DNA from: Paenibacillus sp. NFR01
GTDB lineage: Bacteria > Bacillota > Bacilli > Paenibacillales > Paenibacillaceae
Assembly (NCBI RefSeq): GCF_900111565.1
Contig: NZ_FOIK01000002.1
Span: 372,001 to 436,000 of the forward strand
Reading direction: 5' to 3'
Length of the DNA: 64,000 nt
The position numbers and the translations under genes are program-made. The notes under the pieces are model-generated. The model saw nothing but the letters and a program-made list of their open reading frames with translations, did not search any database and was not told the DNA's origin. Shown here in pieces: positions 35,901-44,189 of the stretch (position 1 is its first letter; every line of letters begins with the position of its first letter).

Positions 35901-38032
35901 CGGTAACGTCCGAGCTTATTGCCCGGCGGCTTATATTCCGACAACGGGGCCCCGAAGGAATCCACCAGCTGGGAATAGGTCTCATCATTGTCCATGTCAT
36001 AGTACACTTTGAAGTCGGTAGTTGTTATCACATCCTTATCCGTACTGACGGCATCAAGGAACAGGGATACGCCCTCGCCCCGCGCGATCTGGCTGGAATA
36101 CGGATAGAAAATAACTGCCGGATCATAGTCCTGCAAAACACTAAACGGCAACACATACGGATCGGAAGTCCGCCCTAAAGCATTGGTCACGGTTAAGGTT
36201 AGAACATACTCTCCCGGTTTCTTGTACAGAAACTCCTTGTGATCGGCACCGTTCACACCCATCCTTCGGTCATTATCGCTGGAGCCGTCAGTTGCGGACC
36301 AGGACCATTGACTGCTGACAATGGGATACGAGGCTTGAACAAAGGGATCGTTGGCGTTCGGATCGCGGGACGTATTATCTACGCTCATTTTCCGGTTTTC
36401 CTTGAAAGTATCGCCAAAGAGCTTGAACTGTGCCCGCGGCTTTGTGTCATGAACCAATACGATCCGGTATGTATCGCAGCCATTGGACCCATGCTTGTCT
36501 TCACCCGGTTTAGGTGTCCACCGCATCGATACCGTCACCAGACCATCCTTGTCGTCTCCAAAGACATACCCTCCCCCGAAAAAGAGGTTCGCATCTACAG
36601 GAATACCGTCCACCCACACTTGACGATCCGCTATTCGCGATAGATCCGTACCGTCTGAAGCGCCGAATTCTACAATGTCGAAGGCATCTGTAGGAATACT
36701 CGGTACGCATTCTACCGGCGGTGGGCCGGGATCGTCTTTCGGTGGCAGGTCACCATGTGTTGGCGGCGGCGGTGGTGGCGGTGGAGTATTCCCTAATGTA
36801 ACATCATATTCGTCAGTATCGACATCAAAAACGTTATTGTCGTTGCTGTCCTCATACCGTGCCGTAACCGTTAATTTGAAGGAGATCTTATCTCCCTCTT
36901 TCAGCACGCCCTTTTCGATCGGAACATCGATGTTAGATGAAGCGATCATGCCTTGATTCTGAAAAGAAACATCTCCGTTCTTCTGGGTAGTGAAAGTTTT
37001 CAGTGTCGTTAAGGGCTTTCCTGGGTACGCATATTCAAACTTTAGCGTCCATTCCTTCACGTCTCCTCGGGTATAATGGCGTGCTTTTTCATAACGGTCA
37101 TTAAACCACTTTGAATCCTGCAGAACACCTGTAAGGTCGAAGTTCCAGGTCCAAAGGGCTGGCAACGCAGAAAGATTGGTCGTCGTAAGGTTTTTCGGGA
37201 TAATGTCAGCGACAACGCCTGGTTTCTCTTTGCCGGTGAGCTTATCGATCGCAAAAGTCTGGTACCAGATCTCCCCGTTATCCTTCAAATGCCACATCCG
37301 GCCCATGCCGCCCGCCCACACTGTGGGATCTTGCTCGACGTACATGTAGTCGAAAAGATTTTTCACTGGATTAATATTGGCGTCTTGGTCTTTAGCGGAA
37401 ACTCTGACCTGTACATTATCTGATTTGATGATTTTGTTGACAGTATCTATCGCATTTATACCACGTTCATAAACTCTTTTTGCATTATCAAATGAACCAT
37501 TAAGAATGGGCGAAAATTTACCTGGCTTATCGGATCTACCTTTTATGAGGCTATTTTCCTCCCATGGTCGATAAATCCAACTTCTAGCATTGGGATCGCT
37601 CCCTTTCTTGGAATCGTTAATGAACCACTGGTTACTGTAAAGCGTGTTGTATTGATCCCATCCAAAGTACCGGTATTCGCCTGCTGCACCATTTCGCGAA
37701 AAGTACGGATGACCATTAGCTGCATCCGTCCGCAGATTCCCTTCCTCATCCTGCCAATCAGCTTTGAAATCCGCCGCTGTGTTTGCCTGTAGAACATCCC
37801 CATAGGCAATAATCTTCATGTCATCATACAGCTTCTTGTTCCAAAGCTTTCCTGAAGTATTACAAATCGGGAATCCGGGCGGCGGTGATAAATAAGCATA
37901 TTTTTCAATGCACTGTTGTTGAGTCAGTACAGCAGCATTAGCCACTGATGGAGGACCCAGAGGCAATAATGACAAGAGCATGATCCAAACTAGCAAGTAT
38001 GCAAGCGTCGGCCTTAGTTTCCGGCCTAACAT
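32972..38032 (-). CDS. Giant secreted multidomain surface protein (Athe_2463-like)
   Basis: 1686 residues. Signal peptide ends near ANAAV (residue 33). The first about 400 residues are rich in aromatic residues and lack known motifs; they resemble proteins annotated Athe_2463 in other Firmicutes. A poly-Pro linker near 415-440 follows, then PKD/Ig-like beta domains (for example SQWSWSATDGSSD with YVLTLTVTNALG near 600), a Tyr/Ser-rich central part and several C-terminal Ig-like modules (YTVRFTATNPSGKNEA, KPGTYAVTMSISDGKAA, DGSYTFIFTVTYSNG). No LPxTG, SLH or membrane anchor is seen. The ATG has GGGAGGAG upstream. It starts 14 bases after the SLH protein stop, so the SLH protein may hold it to the cell wall. 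Probably an adhesin or pilus-associated polymer. Confidence 0.75.
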   Translation of the reverse strand: MLGRKLRPTLAYLLVWIMLLSLLPLGPPSVANAAVLTQQQCIEKYAYLSPPPGFPICNTSGKLWNKKLYDDMKIIAYGDVLQANTAADFKADWQDEEGNLRTDAANGHPYFSRNGAAGEYRYFGWDQYNTLYSNQWFINDSKKGSDPNARSWIYRPWEENSLIKGRSDKPGKFSPILNGSFDNAKRVYERGINAIDTVNKIIKSDNVQVRVSAKDQDANINPVKNLFDYMYVEQDPTVWAGGMGRMWHLKDNGEIWYQTFAIDKLTGKEKPGVVADIIPKNLTTTNLSALPALWTWNFDLTGVLQDSKWFNDRYEKARHYTRGDVKEWTLKFEYAYPGKPLTTLKTFTTQKNGDVSFQNQGMIASSNIDVPIEKGVLKEGDKISFKLTVTARYEDSNDNNVFDVDTDEYDVTLGNTPPPPPPPPTHGDLPPKDDPGPPPVECVPSIPTDAFDIVEFGASDGTDLSRIADRQVWVDGIPVDANLFFGGGYVFGDDKDGLVTVSMRWTPKPGEDKHGSNGCDTYRIVLVHDTKPRAQFKLFGDTFKENRKMSVDNTSRDPNANDPFVQASYPIVSSQWSWSATDGSSDNDRRMGVNGADHKEFLYKKPGEYVLTLTVTNALGRTSDPYVLPFSVLQDYDPAVIFYPYSSQIARGEGVSLFLDAVSTDKDVITTTDFKVYYDMDNDETYSQLVDSFGAPLSEYKPPGNKLGRYRIVVTVNEDYGQATIPQFITAADKRSTTQHFDFEVDNYIPYSDIYTDIPTVRQAVDAFFLEDKNLAQSKINYLNSNGVTISNQMRTKGADPTVNTWDMHTYTYSQPAATTVNTGGYPSSTYVYSSGGYSGTLQLQSVMDNGSYNDFGSYQTVVDVPGHNETTVTYEQWCQGYAGNNVYYNHPGSCSNSTSSPYTVAVEHTTWVDTTYRTVWVPNIQWVSNYYGTYSGNIYKDVRQPYANPFVRSTSNKFVIYVSDDWINELGDFTKVKELTDAKIILVGKPSIKTQTGYDYFIENKGQSTEDIMQSVVDYISTLNPPTATQTVLVNQEFKLLTDESDPENDPIAKRQTMYIHNENYFDNSLGHAAFAANEFNEVKCGTETLRTSFGQTGEYRILRRVQDKPSADPKLAAYDYYSNNAETIVIVHRKPIAKADLDWTYDAGTNTYLTSWVDQSYDLDHNISDPVNKGIVDRKIKFAFSGETYYKIPDRLSAGTYHLEYLVKDVEGAWSAPFIMDFTLASTPPPQLKSKLKAQDPAFSIVTGIPASEKLTAYGLWTRYPYSLSLSLQMPPGGGLISKTVPYFTGTKTGSDIAWGDVAGMIIPDTMADGAYTFRIQANGSVGGAYAYNDHTVNVFTPINLVAVDPESNKQLVVGYPSTFTATTTKYPNKVTATAFYGTSYAQTLTMVASSNSEGKIWSYGMAAVPNVPDGNYTVRFTATNPSGKNEAVNVPIRVTHNTPPSGSLKTYTYDAANPSMPKYEGDTVHIDPVNLNDNEHDTLTVNFTVTDPAGASVLNRTFTWSYPYTTQGGPTLVASKPGTYAVTMSISDGKAAPVLVTGSFTVLPLSITGAVTHNALWDSHRADYNSINPSATRAANTFWAGEEFVLSANVTNTGASPVVANTLTARMTDTNLTVSLAGTGSKPLIWNGSLWRDNFVDLADGSYTFIFTVTYSNGVIKTNTVTILIKDSIYTILGSHRVK

Positions 38033-38046
38033 AGTTTTGCTCCTCC

Positions 38047-39318
38047 CTATTTATCCTGGTATACAGAAATCCCTATACTAATAAACCCATGCCTTGTAGC
38101 AGAAATAACGACTTGTCTTCCTTCATAAACTTTATCTGAGGTAGTTAGACTCCCCCCTTTCTGCTCCGTTTGTAACACCATTAGTATTTTTTCTTTTACA
38201 GGGCTAGGATTATTAAAGGTCTTCTTAAGGAACAGATCTAACACTTCCTGTCCTCGAGCGGAGCTTTCAACATCGGAACTCAATGTAATGTTATAGACAT
38301 TTCCATCGAAACCAAAGACAATGTCGAAGTAAATAGTATTGTCAAAGATCGTTTTATCAAAATAATATTGTTTTTCAAGATGCTTCTCTGCTTCTTCCCG
38401 GGACTTATAGTAATCCAGTTCTCCGTACGATCCTTGTGTGTAACCTGGATAACTTTTTTGAGCTCCTTTGAGAGAGTCATACACTTTCTTCATTTCCCAA
38501 TTGGCAAATACATGAACGGTCTGACTATATCCCGGGGAATCCACCATTGCATAAGGAATATTCGTCATATCAATTTTCTGTGGATTTCGAGCTTCTGGAT
38601 GAGCTAGAACATAAGTGATTTTAGCCGCTTCCGCCCGGGAGATCGCTTGTTTCGGGTTAAAATATCCCCCTGCTCCCCCGGCCATAATGCCACGTAAAGC
38701 CACCTTTGCGGCGACAAGATCATAACCTCGCCCAAATTTTGTAACATCCTTAAATAAGACAGGAGCTGCTTTTTCAGCGTATGCTTGATCAAGCGTGCCA
38801 TAGAAATAAGAATCAAGATTCTCAAGAATAGCTGCTGCCTCTTGGCGAGTTAATGGGGTGTTGAACCTTTCGTCATATTGCTGCGCTTGAATGATACTTA
38901 GCGTTTCTGCCGTATGCACATAATTCTCATACCATGCCTGCCCCTTCCCACCAGCCGCGAAAGAAATGCTCGAATCTTTAAAAGCACTCAAGTTCCAATC
39001 CGGTAGCAACGCCAACTTCGAGGCTGCCCATGTACGCTTCCCGCTGCTGTCCACCTCTGTCATCGACAACAACACCATCTTCAGGAACTGCGCCACTGTA
39101 ACCGAATCATTCGGCTTAAACGTGCCGTTGCTGAAGCCCTCCAGATAGCCCTTTTCGACCCCTTCCATAATGGTTGTGTACGCCCAGTGCGTTTTCGGAA
39201 CATCTTTGAACGAGCTTACGGCAGCGGCACGCGTAACCTGTGCGGGACACAAGGCGGTAGATAGTAATAGCCCTCCGATGACCGCAAACGAAACCATTTT
39301 CTTCAGAAGCTTTTTCAT
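38047..39318 (-). CDS. SLH-domain cell-surface protein
   Basis: 423 residues. Signal peptide cleaved near TRAAA. Three S-layer-homology repeats at about 36-90 (FKDVPKTHWAY, GYLEGFSNGTFKPND), 118-165 and 190-240 (LFKDVTKFGRG, GIMAGGAGGYFNPKQAISRAEAAKI) anchor it to wall polysaccharide. The last about 175 residues are a novel domain ending ISIGISVYQDK. AAAGGAG precedes the ATG. It sits between the pseudopilin-like genes of cluster A and the giant secreted protein, so it is the probable wall anchor of that system. Confidence 0.88.
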   Translation of the reverse strand: MKKLLKKMVSFAVIGGLLLSTALCPAQVTRAAAVSSFKDVPKTHWAYTTIMEGVEKGYLEGFSNGTFKPNDSVTVAQFLKMVLLSMTEVDSSGKRTWAASKLALLPDWNLSAFKDSSISFAAGGKGQAWYENYVHTAETLSIIQAQQYDERFNTPLTRQEAAAILENLDSYFYGTLDQAYAEKAAPVLFKDVTKFGRGYDLVAAKVALRGIMAGGAGGYFNPKQAISRAEAAKITYVLAHPEARNPQKIDMTNIPYAMVDSPGYSQTVHVFANWEMKKVYDSLKGAQKSYPGYTQGSYGELDYYKSREEAEKHLEKQYYFDKTIFDNTIYFDIVFGFDGNVYNITLSSDVESSARGQEVLDLFLKKTFNNPSPVKEKILMVLQTEQKGGSLTTSDKVYEGRQVVISATRHGFISIGISVYQDK

Positions 39319-39412
39319 TAGATCAATTCTCCTTTGGCTATGAAAATGAAATGCGGCTTGTAAGTTCAGCGGAGGGCGGACGGAACCTGCAATACCGCAT
39401 CCTCTTCAATAG

Positions 39413-39910
39413 CTATTTGTACACGAGTTTATTTTCCTGTACGGCTGGAACCTCAATGTCCTCCGGACTCTTATTTCTTGCAATGAGCACCGTATGTTTG
39501 GTCTTAATTACAGCAATTACTGCGGGTCCCCGGAGGTATTTGGTGATGCCGTATAGTTTGTTCTCATACAGGAGCGGAAAGCTGTTTGTCGATTCATCGA
39601 CAATAATGAAGTCCACAACCTCAACCTTCGCATGCAACGGGCTGCCTTTCTTGAAATTCAGGCCCTCGTCCAATCCGAGATTTATCTCCAGCCCCTTATC
39701 AAAAGCGCTACGCGCGGCAATTGGATCGATGACAATCCGTCCCTTGGCATATTCGGAAAGATTAATGGCTTGGGCAGCGTCATGTACCGCAGCATTGTTC
39801 GCGTCCTTCAGCAACGACCGGTTGAGATCCCATTCCTGATTCTGCACTTGAAACAACCAGGTATAGATGAAGATCAGCAGGACAAAAGCCAATTTTACAA
39901 TATAGTCCAT
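39413..39910 (-). CDS. TadE-like pseudopilin of cluster A
   Basis: 165 residues: one N-terminal helix (about 5-20) and an extracytoplasmic domain. The segment after the helix (LLKDANNAAVHDAAQAI) and AARSAFDKGLEINLGLD resemble the membrane-proximal part of TadE/TadG-type proteins in Gram-positive Tad loci. No sequence motif allows a firmer call. GAGGG lies before the ATG, which begins 10 bases after the previous gene ends. Confidence 0.55.
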   Translation of the reverse strand: MDYIVKLAFVLLIFIYTWLFQVQNQEWDLNRSLLKDANNAAVHDAAQAINLSEYAKGRIVIDPIAARSAFDKGLEINLGLDEGLNFKKGSPLHAKVEVVDFIIVDESTNSFPLLYENKLYGITKYLRGPAVIAVIKTKHTVLIARNKSPEDIEVPAVQENKLVYK

Positions 39911-39920
39911 TTCTTGGCCC

Positions 39921-40301
39921 TCATTCGATAAACTCGCTCATAATCGAACCATGGCCGTAGTAAAAAAGCGGCTGATCCTGAGCGGAGAAATTATAAGGGA
40001 ACATATGGATCCGCGGTGCTTTGATATAGACATCGATTCGCCGGCCGCGCGACTGGACAGATTCCGTGCTGCTGGTGATCTCAATATCCCCGGTAGAGAA
40101 ACCAAGCGCAGTAAGGTTGTTCGTGACCTCGTTGATCAGACCTGAGGTGACCATACCTTCAACCGCGGCTTTTTGCGTGATGTAGGAGGTGTTCGCCTTC
40201 ACTTGCAAGTCCAGCAAATAATCAATATAGGAGAACAGCGGCTGCAGCAGAATGAACAATACCAGCCACAAGAACAGTGCCCGCAGAACCGTCGCTTTCA
40301 A
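39921..40301 (-). CDS. Pseudopilin-like single-helix protein of cluster A
   Basis: 126 residues with a hydrophobic helix at about 7-25 and a polar C-terminal domain containing strands TGDIEITSSTESVQ and RRIDVYIKAPRI. TTG start at 40301 with AAAAGGGGG upstream. The layout (short basic N-terminus, one helix, outside domain) matches a minor pilin or TadF-like protein; I do not recognise a family. Part of the uninterrupted run of cluster A genes. Confidence 0.55.
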   Translation of the reverse strand: MKATVLRALFLWLVLFILLQPLFSYIDYLLDLQVKANTSYITQKAAVEGMVTSGLINEVTNNLTALGFSTGDIEITSSTESVQSRGRRIDVYIKAPRIHMFPYNFSAQDQPLFYYGHGSIMSEFIE

Positions 40302-40315
40302 CTCTGCGCCCCCTT

Positions 40316-40459
40316 TTAGTACTGTTCAACTTGTTTGACATGGGTGATCAGGTCGTCCTGGCTGCTGCCAATCATCCGGGTTGCCACAGCGATAAACATT
40401 CCGGCGATGATAAACCCGATTGCCAGGAACAAGGCCACGGATAAGGTATCCTTTTTCAT
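40316..40459 (-). CDS. Mini membrane protein 2 of cluster A (pilin-like)
   Basis: 47 residues: Met-Lys-Lys-Asp, then a 22-residue hydrophobic helix, then a short polar tail. It is a paralogue of the protein encoded just upstream (both start MKKD and share LF.AIGF). The start at ATG 40459 lies 4 bases after the upstream stop, with only a weak GGGG site, so translation is probably coupled. It has the size of an Flp-type pilin but lacks the Gly and Glu+5 of a prepilin cleavage site. Confidence 0.7.
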   Translation of the reverse strand: MKKDTLSVALFLAIGFIIAGMFIAVATRMIGSSQDDLITHVKQVEQY

Positions 40460-40463
40460 CGGC

Positions 40464-40661
40464 TTACCCCACTCTAGAAAGCGGCGCCTCGTCCGGCGAG
40501 TACCACATGGAAGTTGTACTGACGCCGGGAACATCCGGCCTGTTGTCGTCGGCATCATTGATAACATCGCGCACCACCGGAATCAGAACGGCAATGACAA
40601 TAGCCACGCAGAGGAACCCGATCGCAATAAACAATCCTGTCGAAATCGCATCTTTTTTCAT
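40464..40661 (-). CDS. Mini membrane protein 1 of cluster A (pilin-like)
   Basis: 65 residues: MKKDAISTG, a hydrophobic helix (LFIAIGFLCVAIVIAVLI), then an acidic, Pro-containing tail. AAAGGAG precedes the ATG at 40661. It occupies the position held by the Flp pilin in the parallel cluster B (straight after tadC), and is paralogous to the next small gene. Candidate structural subunit; no enzyme motifs. Confidence 0.75.
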   Translation of the reverse strand: MKKDAISTGLFIAIGFLCVAIVIAVLIPVVRDVINDADDNRPDVPGVSTTSMWYSPDEAPLSRVG

Positions 40662-40713
40662 AAAAAAACTCCTTTCATTGTACAGTCCTATGCGTTTCCT
40701 GAATATAACTTTT

Positions 40714-41583
40714 TTACTGAAACATTCCTATTCCATCGAAACTTCCCTTAATCAGCATAATGTACTGCATCGCCAGCGAAACGATCATTAAAAAGGTGGC
40801 AATCGACGGAACAACATTCACAATGGTAGCCACATCTCCGATAAAAGACCATTTCTTTAAATATTGGTCGCTGGATATTTTGGCAATAGTTTTGGCCTGC
40901 TCCTGCAAATATTTCGCCGCCTCGAAATCATCGTCCATCGCTTCGGTGGCGAGCAGAATGGAGCGGATATCGCTGATAAAGGGATGATGCTCCGGAAAAG
41001 TGGAACAAAACCATTCAATCGCCCGCTCGCTGCCCTCATCCACTGCCCTTTCCGATAGTTCGTACAAATCCTGGCGGATATGCTGAAAATGATTGGCCGA
41101 AGCTGCGCAAAATGCGCCGAACTGCGTATACCCCCGCCGACGAAGCCGGTTGTTCTCATAGAGCCGGATGAACGAGATTAATTCTCCGTCTTTTTGGATC
41201 AGCGACCGTTGCTGCAGCCAGCCAAGCAGCCAGCCAAACGGAAGATAGCGCATCGGGCTGGTGACCGCTACAATCAACAAGGCGACCAGCAGATCGAACA
41301 AGGAAAAAGGGCTTGCCCGCACAAAATTCCCGATCGCTTGCACCAGCAAATAAATGAATGCGGCGGCGTAACGAAACAGCATAATTCTCCCGGCTGACAG
41401 CGGCAGGCCGGTGTTCGCCAGCATTTGCTGCAGCAGGTCGTTGGTCATGCGTTCGCCCAGCGTCTTTACCCCCGCCCGAAGCCGGAAGAAATATTGCTCC
41501 TGCCGACCGGCGCTACTGATAAAGACCAACAATGCCAAATAAGCTACGCCGATGACGGCCAACAGCAGCAGAAGACGTTCCAT
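40714..41583 (-). CDS. TadC-like membrane platform protein of cluster A
   Basis: 289 residues with about four hydrophobic segments: N-terminal (2-24), two near 70-120, and C-terminal (255-280). The cytoplasmic middle region between helices has the T2SS-F-like helical character. Sequence is strongly diverged from the cluster B TadC, so the call rests on length, helix layout and gene order (directly after the TadB-like gene). AAAGGAGGTGG precedes the ATG. Confidence 0.65.
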   Translation of the reverse strand: MERLLLLLAVIGVAYLALLVFISSAGRQEQYFFRLRAGVKTLGERMTNDLLQQMLANTGLPLSAGRIMLFRYAAAFIYLLVQAIGNFVRASPFSLFDLLVALLIVAVTSPMRYLPFGWLLGWLQQRSLIQKDGELISFIRLYENNRLRRRGYTQFGAFCAASANHFQHIRQDLYELSERAVDEGSERAIEWFCSTFPEHHPFISDIRSILLATEAMDDDFEAAKYLQEQAKTIAKISSDQYLKKWSFIGDVATIVNVVPSIATFLMIVSLAMQYIMLIKGSFDGIGMFQ

Positions 41584-41603
41584 AACCCACCTCCTTTCTC
41601 GCC

Positions 41604-42653
41604 TTAATGGTAGTCCAGCTTCGGTTTGGCCAGCACGGTACTGAGCAGAAACGAAATGAATAAACCGCTGAGGATGATCATCAGAAAAATAAGCCCCACC
41701 GATGTCTCGAATTGCAGTTTAAAATACACATCGGGCTTCAGCATAAACATAAATGTGCCGACCGAGGATACCAGTACAACCAGGTTCCCGTACAGCCCCA
41801 GGCTTATGGCATCCCGGCTTCCGGCCTTCACGTTCATGATCGTCTCCCGCTGCTGTTCCATGGTTTGGTTTAATGTCATCAGCGAATTTTTGAAATAGCG
41901 GGTCCCTTCTTTCTCGCAATACAGCAGATCCGAAACGAATTCTACGGCAAAGGTCGTGCCGATCGCCCGGGCAAACCGCTCCGCCTCCCGGTTCAGCTCC
42001 GTTTCACTGCTATAATTGGAAAAGGCGGCTCCCAGCAGCCTCAGCGGCGTCTTCAGCACATTGTCTTCCCCGAGCAGCTCTGCCGTCCGCGCCAAAATGG
42101 AATCGACGGATAAATGAGTATACTTGGTAGCGATACGAATGACATCGAGCAGATCGTAGCTGCCGCGGACTTTGCGCTGGGCATATTTATACCGCAGCCG
42201 CAGGTAAGGTACAGTGCCAAAGAGCAAGGCCAGGAACAGCGGTAAACGCCACTCTCCGGCAGCCCCGCTACTACCCTGAAGAGCAGCTCCTTCCAAAAAG
42301 GGATTGCTGAAGCTTAAGTGCCCCGGCAGCTCTTTCAGCGTTAACCACGCGGAACCGTAAACCCCTACGGCTGTCAGGAATGTCCGCAGGAAAAAGCGCA
42401 GTACGCTGATACCCGGTTCATATTTCCGCTGAGCAAAATAAAGCAGCCGGTCAACATGCCGGTATATCCAGGAACGGGTTCGCCCGCTTACTGCTCGCCG
42501 TTCAAACCGCTGCAGCCGCCGGTTCATGCGGTGGTCAAGCTTTTGCCCGAGCTGCCGCAAATGCCGCTCCAGCAGCGGCTGGACGATCAGCCACATTCCC
42601 CAAACGACCAGCAGATGGAACGCAAAACGAATTAGAAACATGAACAGTTGCAC
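41604..42653 (-). CDS. TadB-like membrane platform protein of cluster A
   Basis: 349 residues. Hydrophobic segments near 1-25, 90-115, 140-160 and a C-terminal pair (280-345). A long cytoplasmic helical region contains the LTLNQTMEQQRETIM motif region typical of the last loop of TadB/T2SF proteins. GTG start with GGAGGAGG. It would form the inner platform with the TadC-like protein for the adjacent ATPase. Confidence 0.65.
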   Translation of the reverse strand: MQLFMFLIRFAFHLLVVWGMWLIVQPLLERHLRQLGQKLDHRMNRRLQRFERRAVSGRTRSWIYRHVDRLLYFAQRKYEPGISVLRFFLRTFLTAVGVYGSAWLTLKELPGHLSFSNPFLEGAALQGSSGAAGEWRLPLFLALLFGTVPYLRLRYKYAQRKVRGSYDLLDVIRIATKYTHLSVDSILARTAELLGEDNVLKTPLRLLGAAFSNYSSETELNREAERFARAIGTTFAVEFVSDLLYCEKEGTRYFKNSLMTLNQTMEQQRETIMNVKAGSRDAISLGLYGNLVVLVSSVGTFMFMLKPDVYFKLQFETSVGLIFLMIILSGLFISFLLSTVLAKPKLDYH

Positions 42654-42665
42654 CGCTACCTCCTC

Positions 42666-44189
42666 CTACTCTTCCAGGACAAGCCTCGACTTCAGGCTTT
42701 CCTTCAACGGCTGGATCATAGGCTTCTGCGCCGCAAGGTGGCCCAGCTCTTGAAGCAGTCTCCGCGTAGCCGGAGCATTTTTCTTCTCCATCTTAGTGAG
42801 CAGCGCAGGCGTCAGCTTATCGTTATAACTCCATGAACCCGTCTCCTCCTCCCAGCGCATCAGATCGTTTGCGTACACCGAGCGGTTGGCTTCGTCATAA
42901 AAAATCTCGGAGATGCGCGCCAGCCGTTTTCTTCCGTTCCGGACGCTTTCGAGAATGAAGACCAGCTCGCATGATTTCAAAGCCGAGATCAGATGGCCCT
43001 TGAAGCTCCCGCCCACCCGCGTAGATACGGCGAAAGCGCCTTGATAAGGGATGTCCTCCGAATCCACCGTATGGAACGTCCCGGTGATGCCGTCATACCC
43101 CTTTTCCCCGCTCCACAAATAAAATTCCCACTCGTGATACCGCATTTCCGTCATAAACACGATGTTGGGATCATGGCGCAGCGATTCCACGCCAACCTCC
43201 ATCAGCTCTTCGTTCGCCGCCTGAATCGGAATGATTCGGTGGCCTTTGATCTGATAAGGCAAAATGGATTCCGGATGCTTCTCGATCATCACGACCCCCA
43301 TGCACGAGGACGAACCGAGCAGCTGCTCGCCGACAATCGTGTTGGCAAAGGTCGTTTTTCCCGATCCGACTGCGCCGGCGATGACCGTATTGCGGAACGT
43401 ACCGGCAAGAGCGCGTATCATCTCCACTGCTTCGGCAGGAATGCATTTGGTCCCCGCTTGATCCTCCAGATTCAAAAACTCGACCACCTGCCGCCGCAGC
43501 GAGATCGTCGTGAAGCCCTCCCAGACCCGCGGCGATACCCAGATGGCAAGCCGGATAAACCGCCCGGGCCAAAGCGGATCATCCATTTTGAACTCGACGG
43601 AAGGGTTATCTTTGTTCAGCTTTTTACCGGGATCGCTTTTCAGCAAAGCGCGCTTAAGCTGCTCCACCCGGTCAAGGGAAGGCATTTCGTACGGATAAGC
43701 GATAAAGTTGCCCCGGTGGTTATAAAAAATCTGTTTGCCGATAATCTGCAAACCGGTGGATTCGCTGAACGTCCGGTCGGTGAACCAGCGGTAGGCCGGC
43801 CCGAAGCCCTTCCATTCATGAAACAACGCTTCGGCCGGCGTGCTGTACGCTTCCGGCAGCTTTCCGGCGAACGGCGTTTTGCGTAAATATTTTTCAATTT
43901 CGTTCATGAAAAAGCCGACAGCCTGCGGGTCTCCGATCAACGCCTTGGCGTTCAGTTCAAAATAACTTTCGTCCTCCCGCTCCAGTCCGGCATTCATCTC
44001 CTGCTTCATCTGCCGAAGAAAAGCATAAAATTCGTCTTTCCCCGGTTTGCCGGTGCTGAGAATTTTTTGTTTGAGGGAAAACGGCGGGTTGGTTACTCTG
44101 GCTGCGGCAGGCGGCTTAAACCCGCGCTTCGGCCATGACAGCGGATAATCGCTGGGCCGTTGCTTTTTCCATTCGTTAAATTCAATCAT
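42666..44189 (-). CDS. Divergent CpaF/TadA-like secretion ATPase of cluster A
   Basis: 507 residues. An N-terminal domain of about 230 residues is unlike CpaF. The motor shows Walker A GAVGSGKT at 272-279, the Asp-box equivalent MIEKHPE at 301-307, Walker B NIVFMTEMR at 342-350 and a His-box TFHTVD at 371-376, all in the VirB11/PilT family order. The C-terminal 80 residues extend past the usual end. Its ATG overlaps the upstream stop by 4 bases. It should power assembly of the cluster A structure; it is the clearest proof that the cluster is Tad-like. Confidence 0.85.
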   Translation of the reverse strand: MIEFNEWKKQRPSDYPLSWPKRGFKPPAAARVTNPPFSLKQKILSTGKPGKDEFYAFLRQMKQEMNAGLEREDESYFELNAKALIGDPQAVGFFMNEIEKYLRKTPFAGKLPEAYSTPAEALFHEWKGFGPAYRWFTDRTFSESTGLQIIGKQIFYNHRGNFIAYPYEMPSLDRVEQLKRALLKSDPGKKLNKDNPSVEFKMDDPLWPGRFIRLAIWVSPRVWEGFTTISLRRQVVEFLNLEDQAGTKCIPAEAVEMIRALAGTFRNTVIAGAVGSGKTTFANTIVGEQLLGSSSCMGVVMIEKHPESILPYQIKGHRIIPIQAANEELMEVGVESLRHDPNIVFMTEMRYHEWEFYLWSGEKGYDGITGTFHTVDSEDIPYQGAFAVSTRVGGSFKGHLISALKSCELVFILESVRNGRKRLARISEIFYDEANRSVYANDLMRWEEETGSWSYNDKLTPALLTKMEKKNAPATRRLLQELGHLAAQKPMIQPLKESLKSRLVLEE

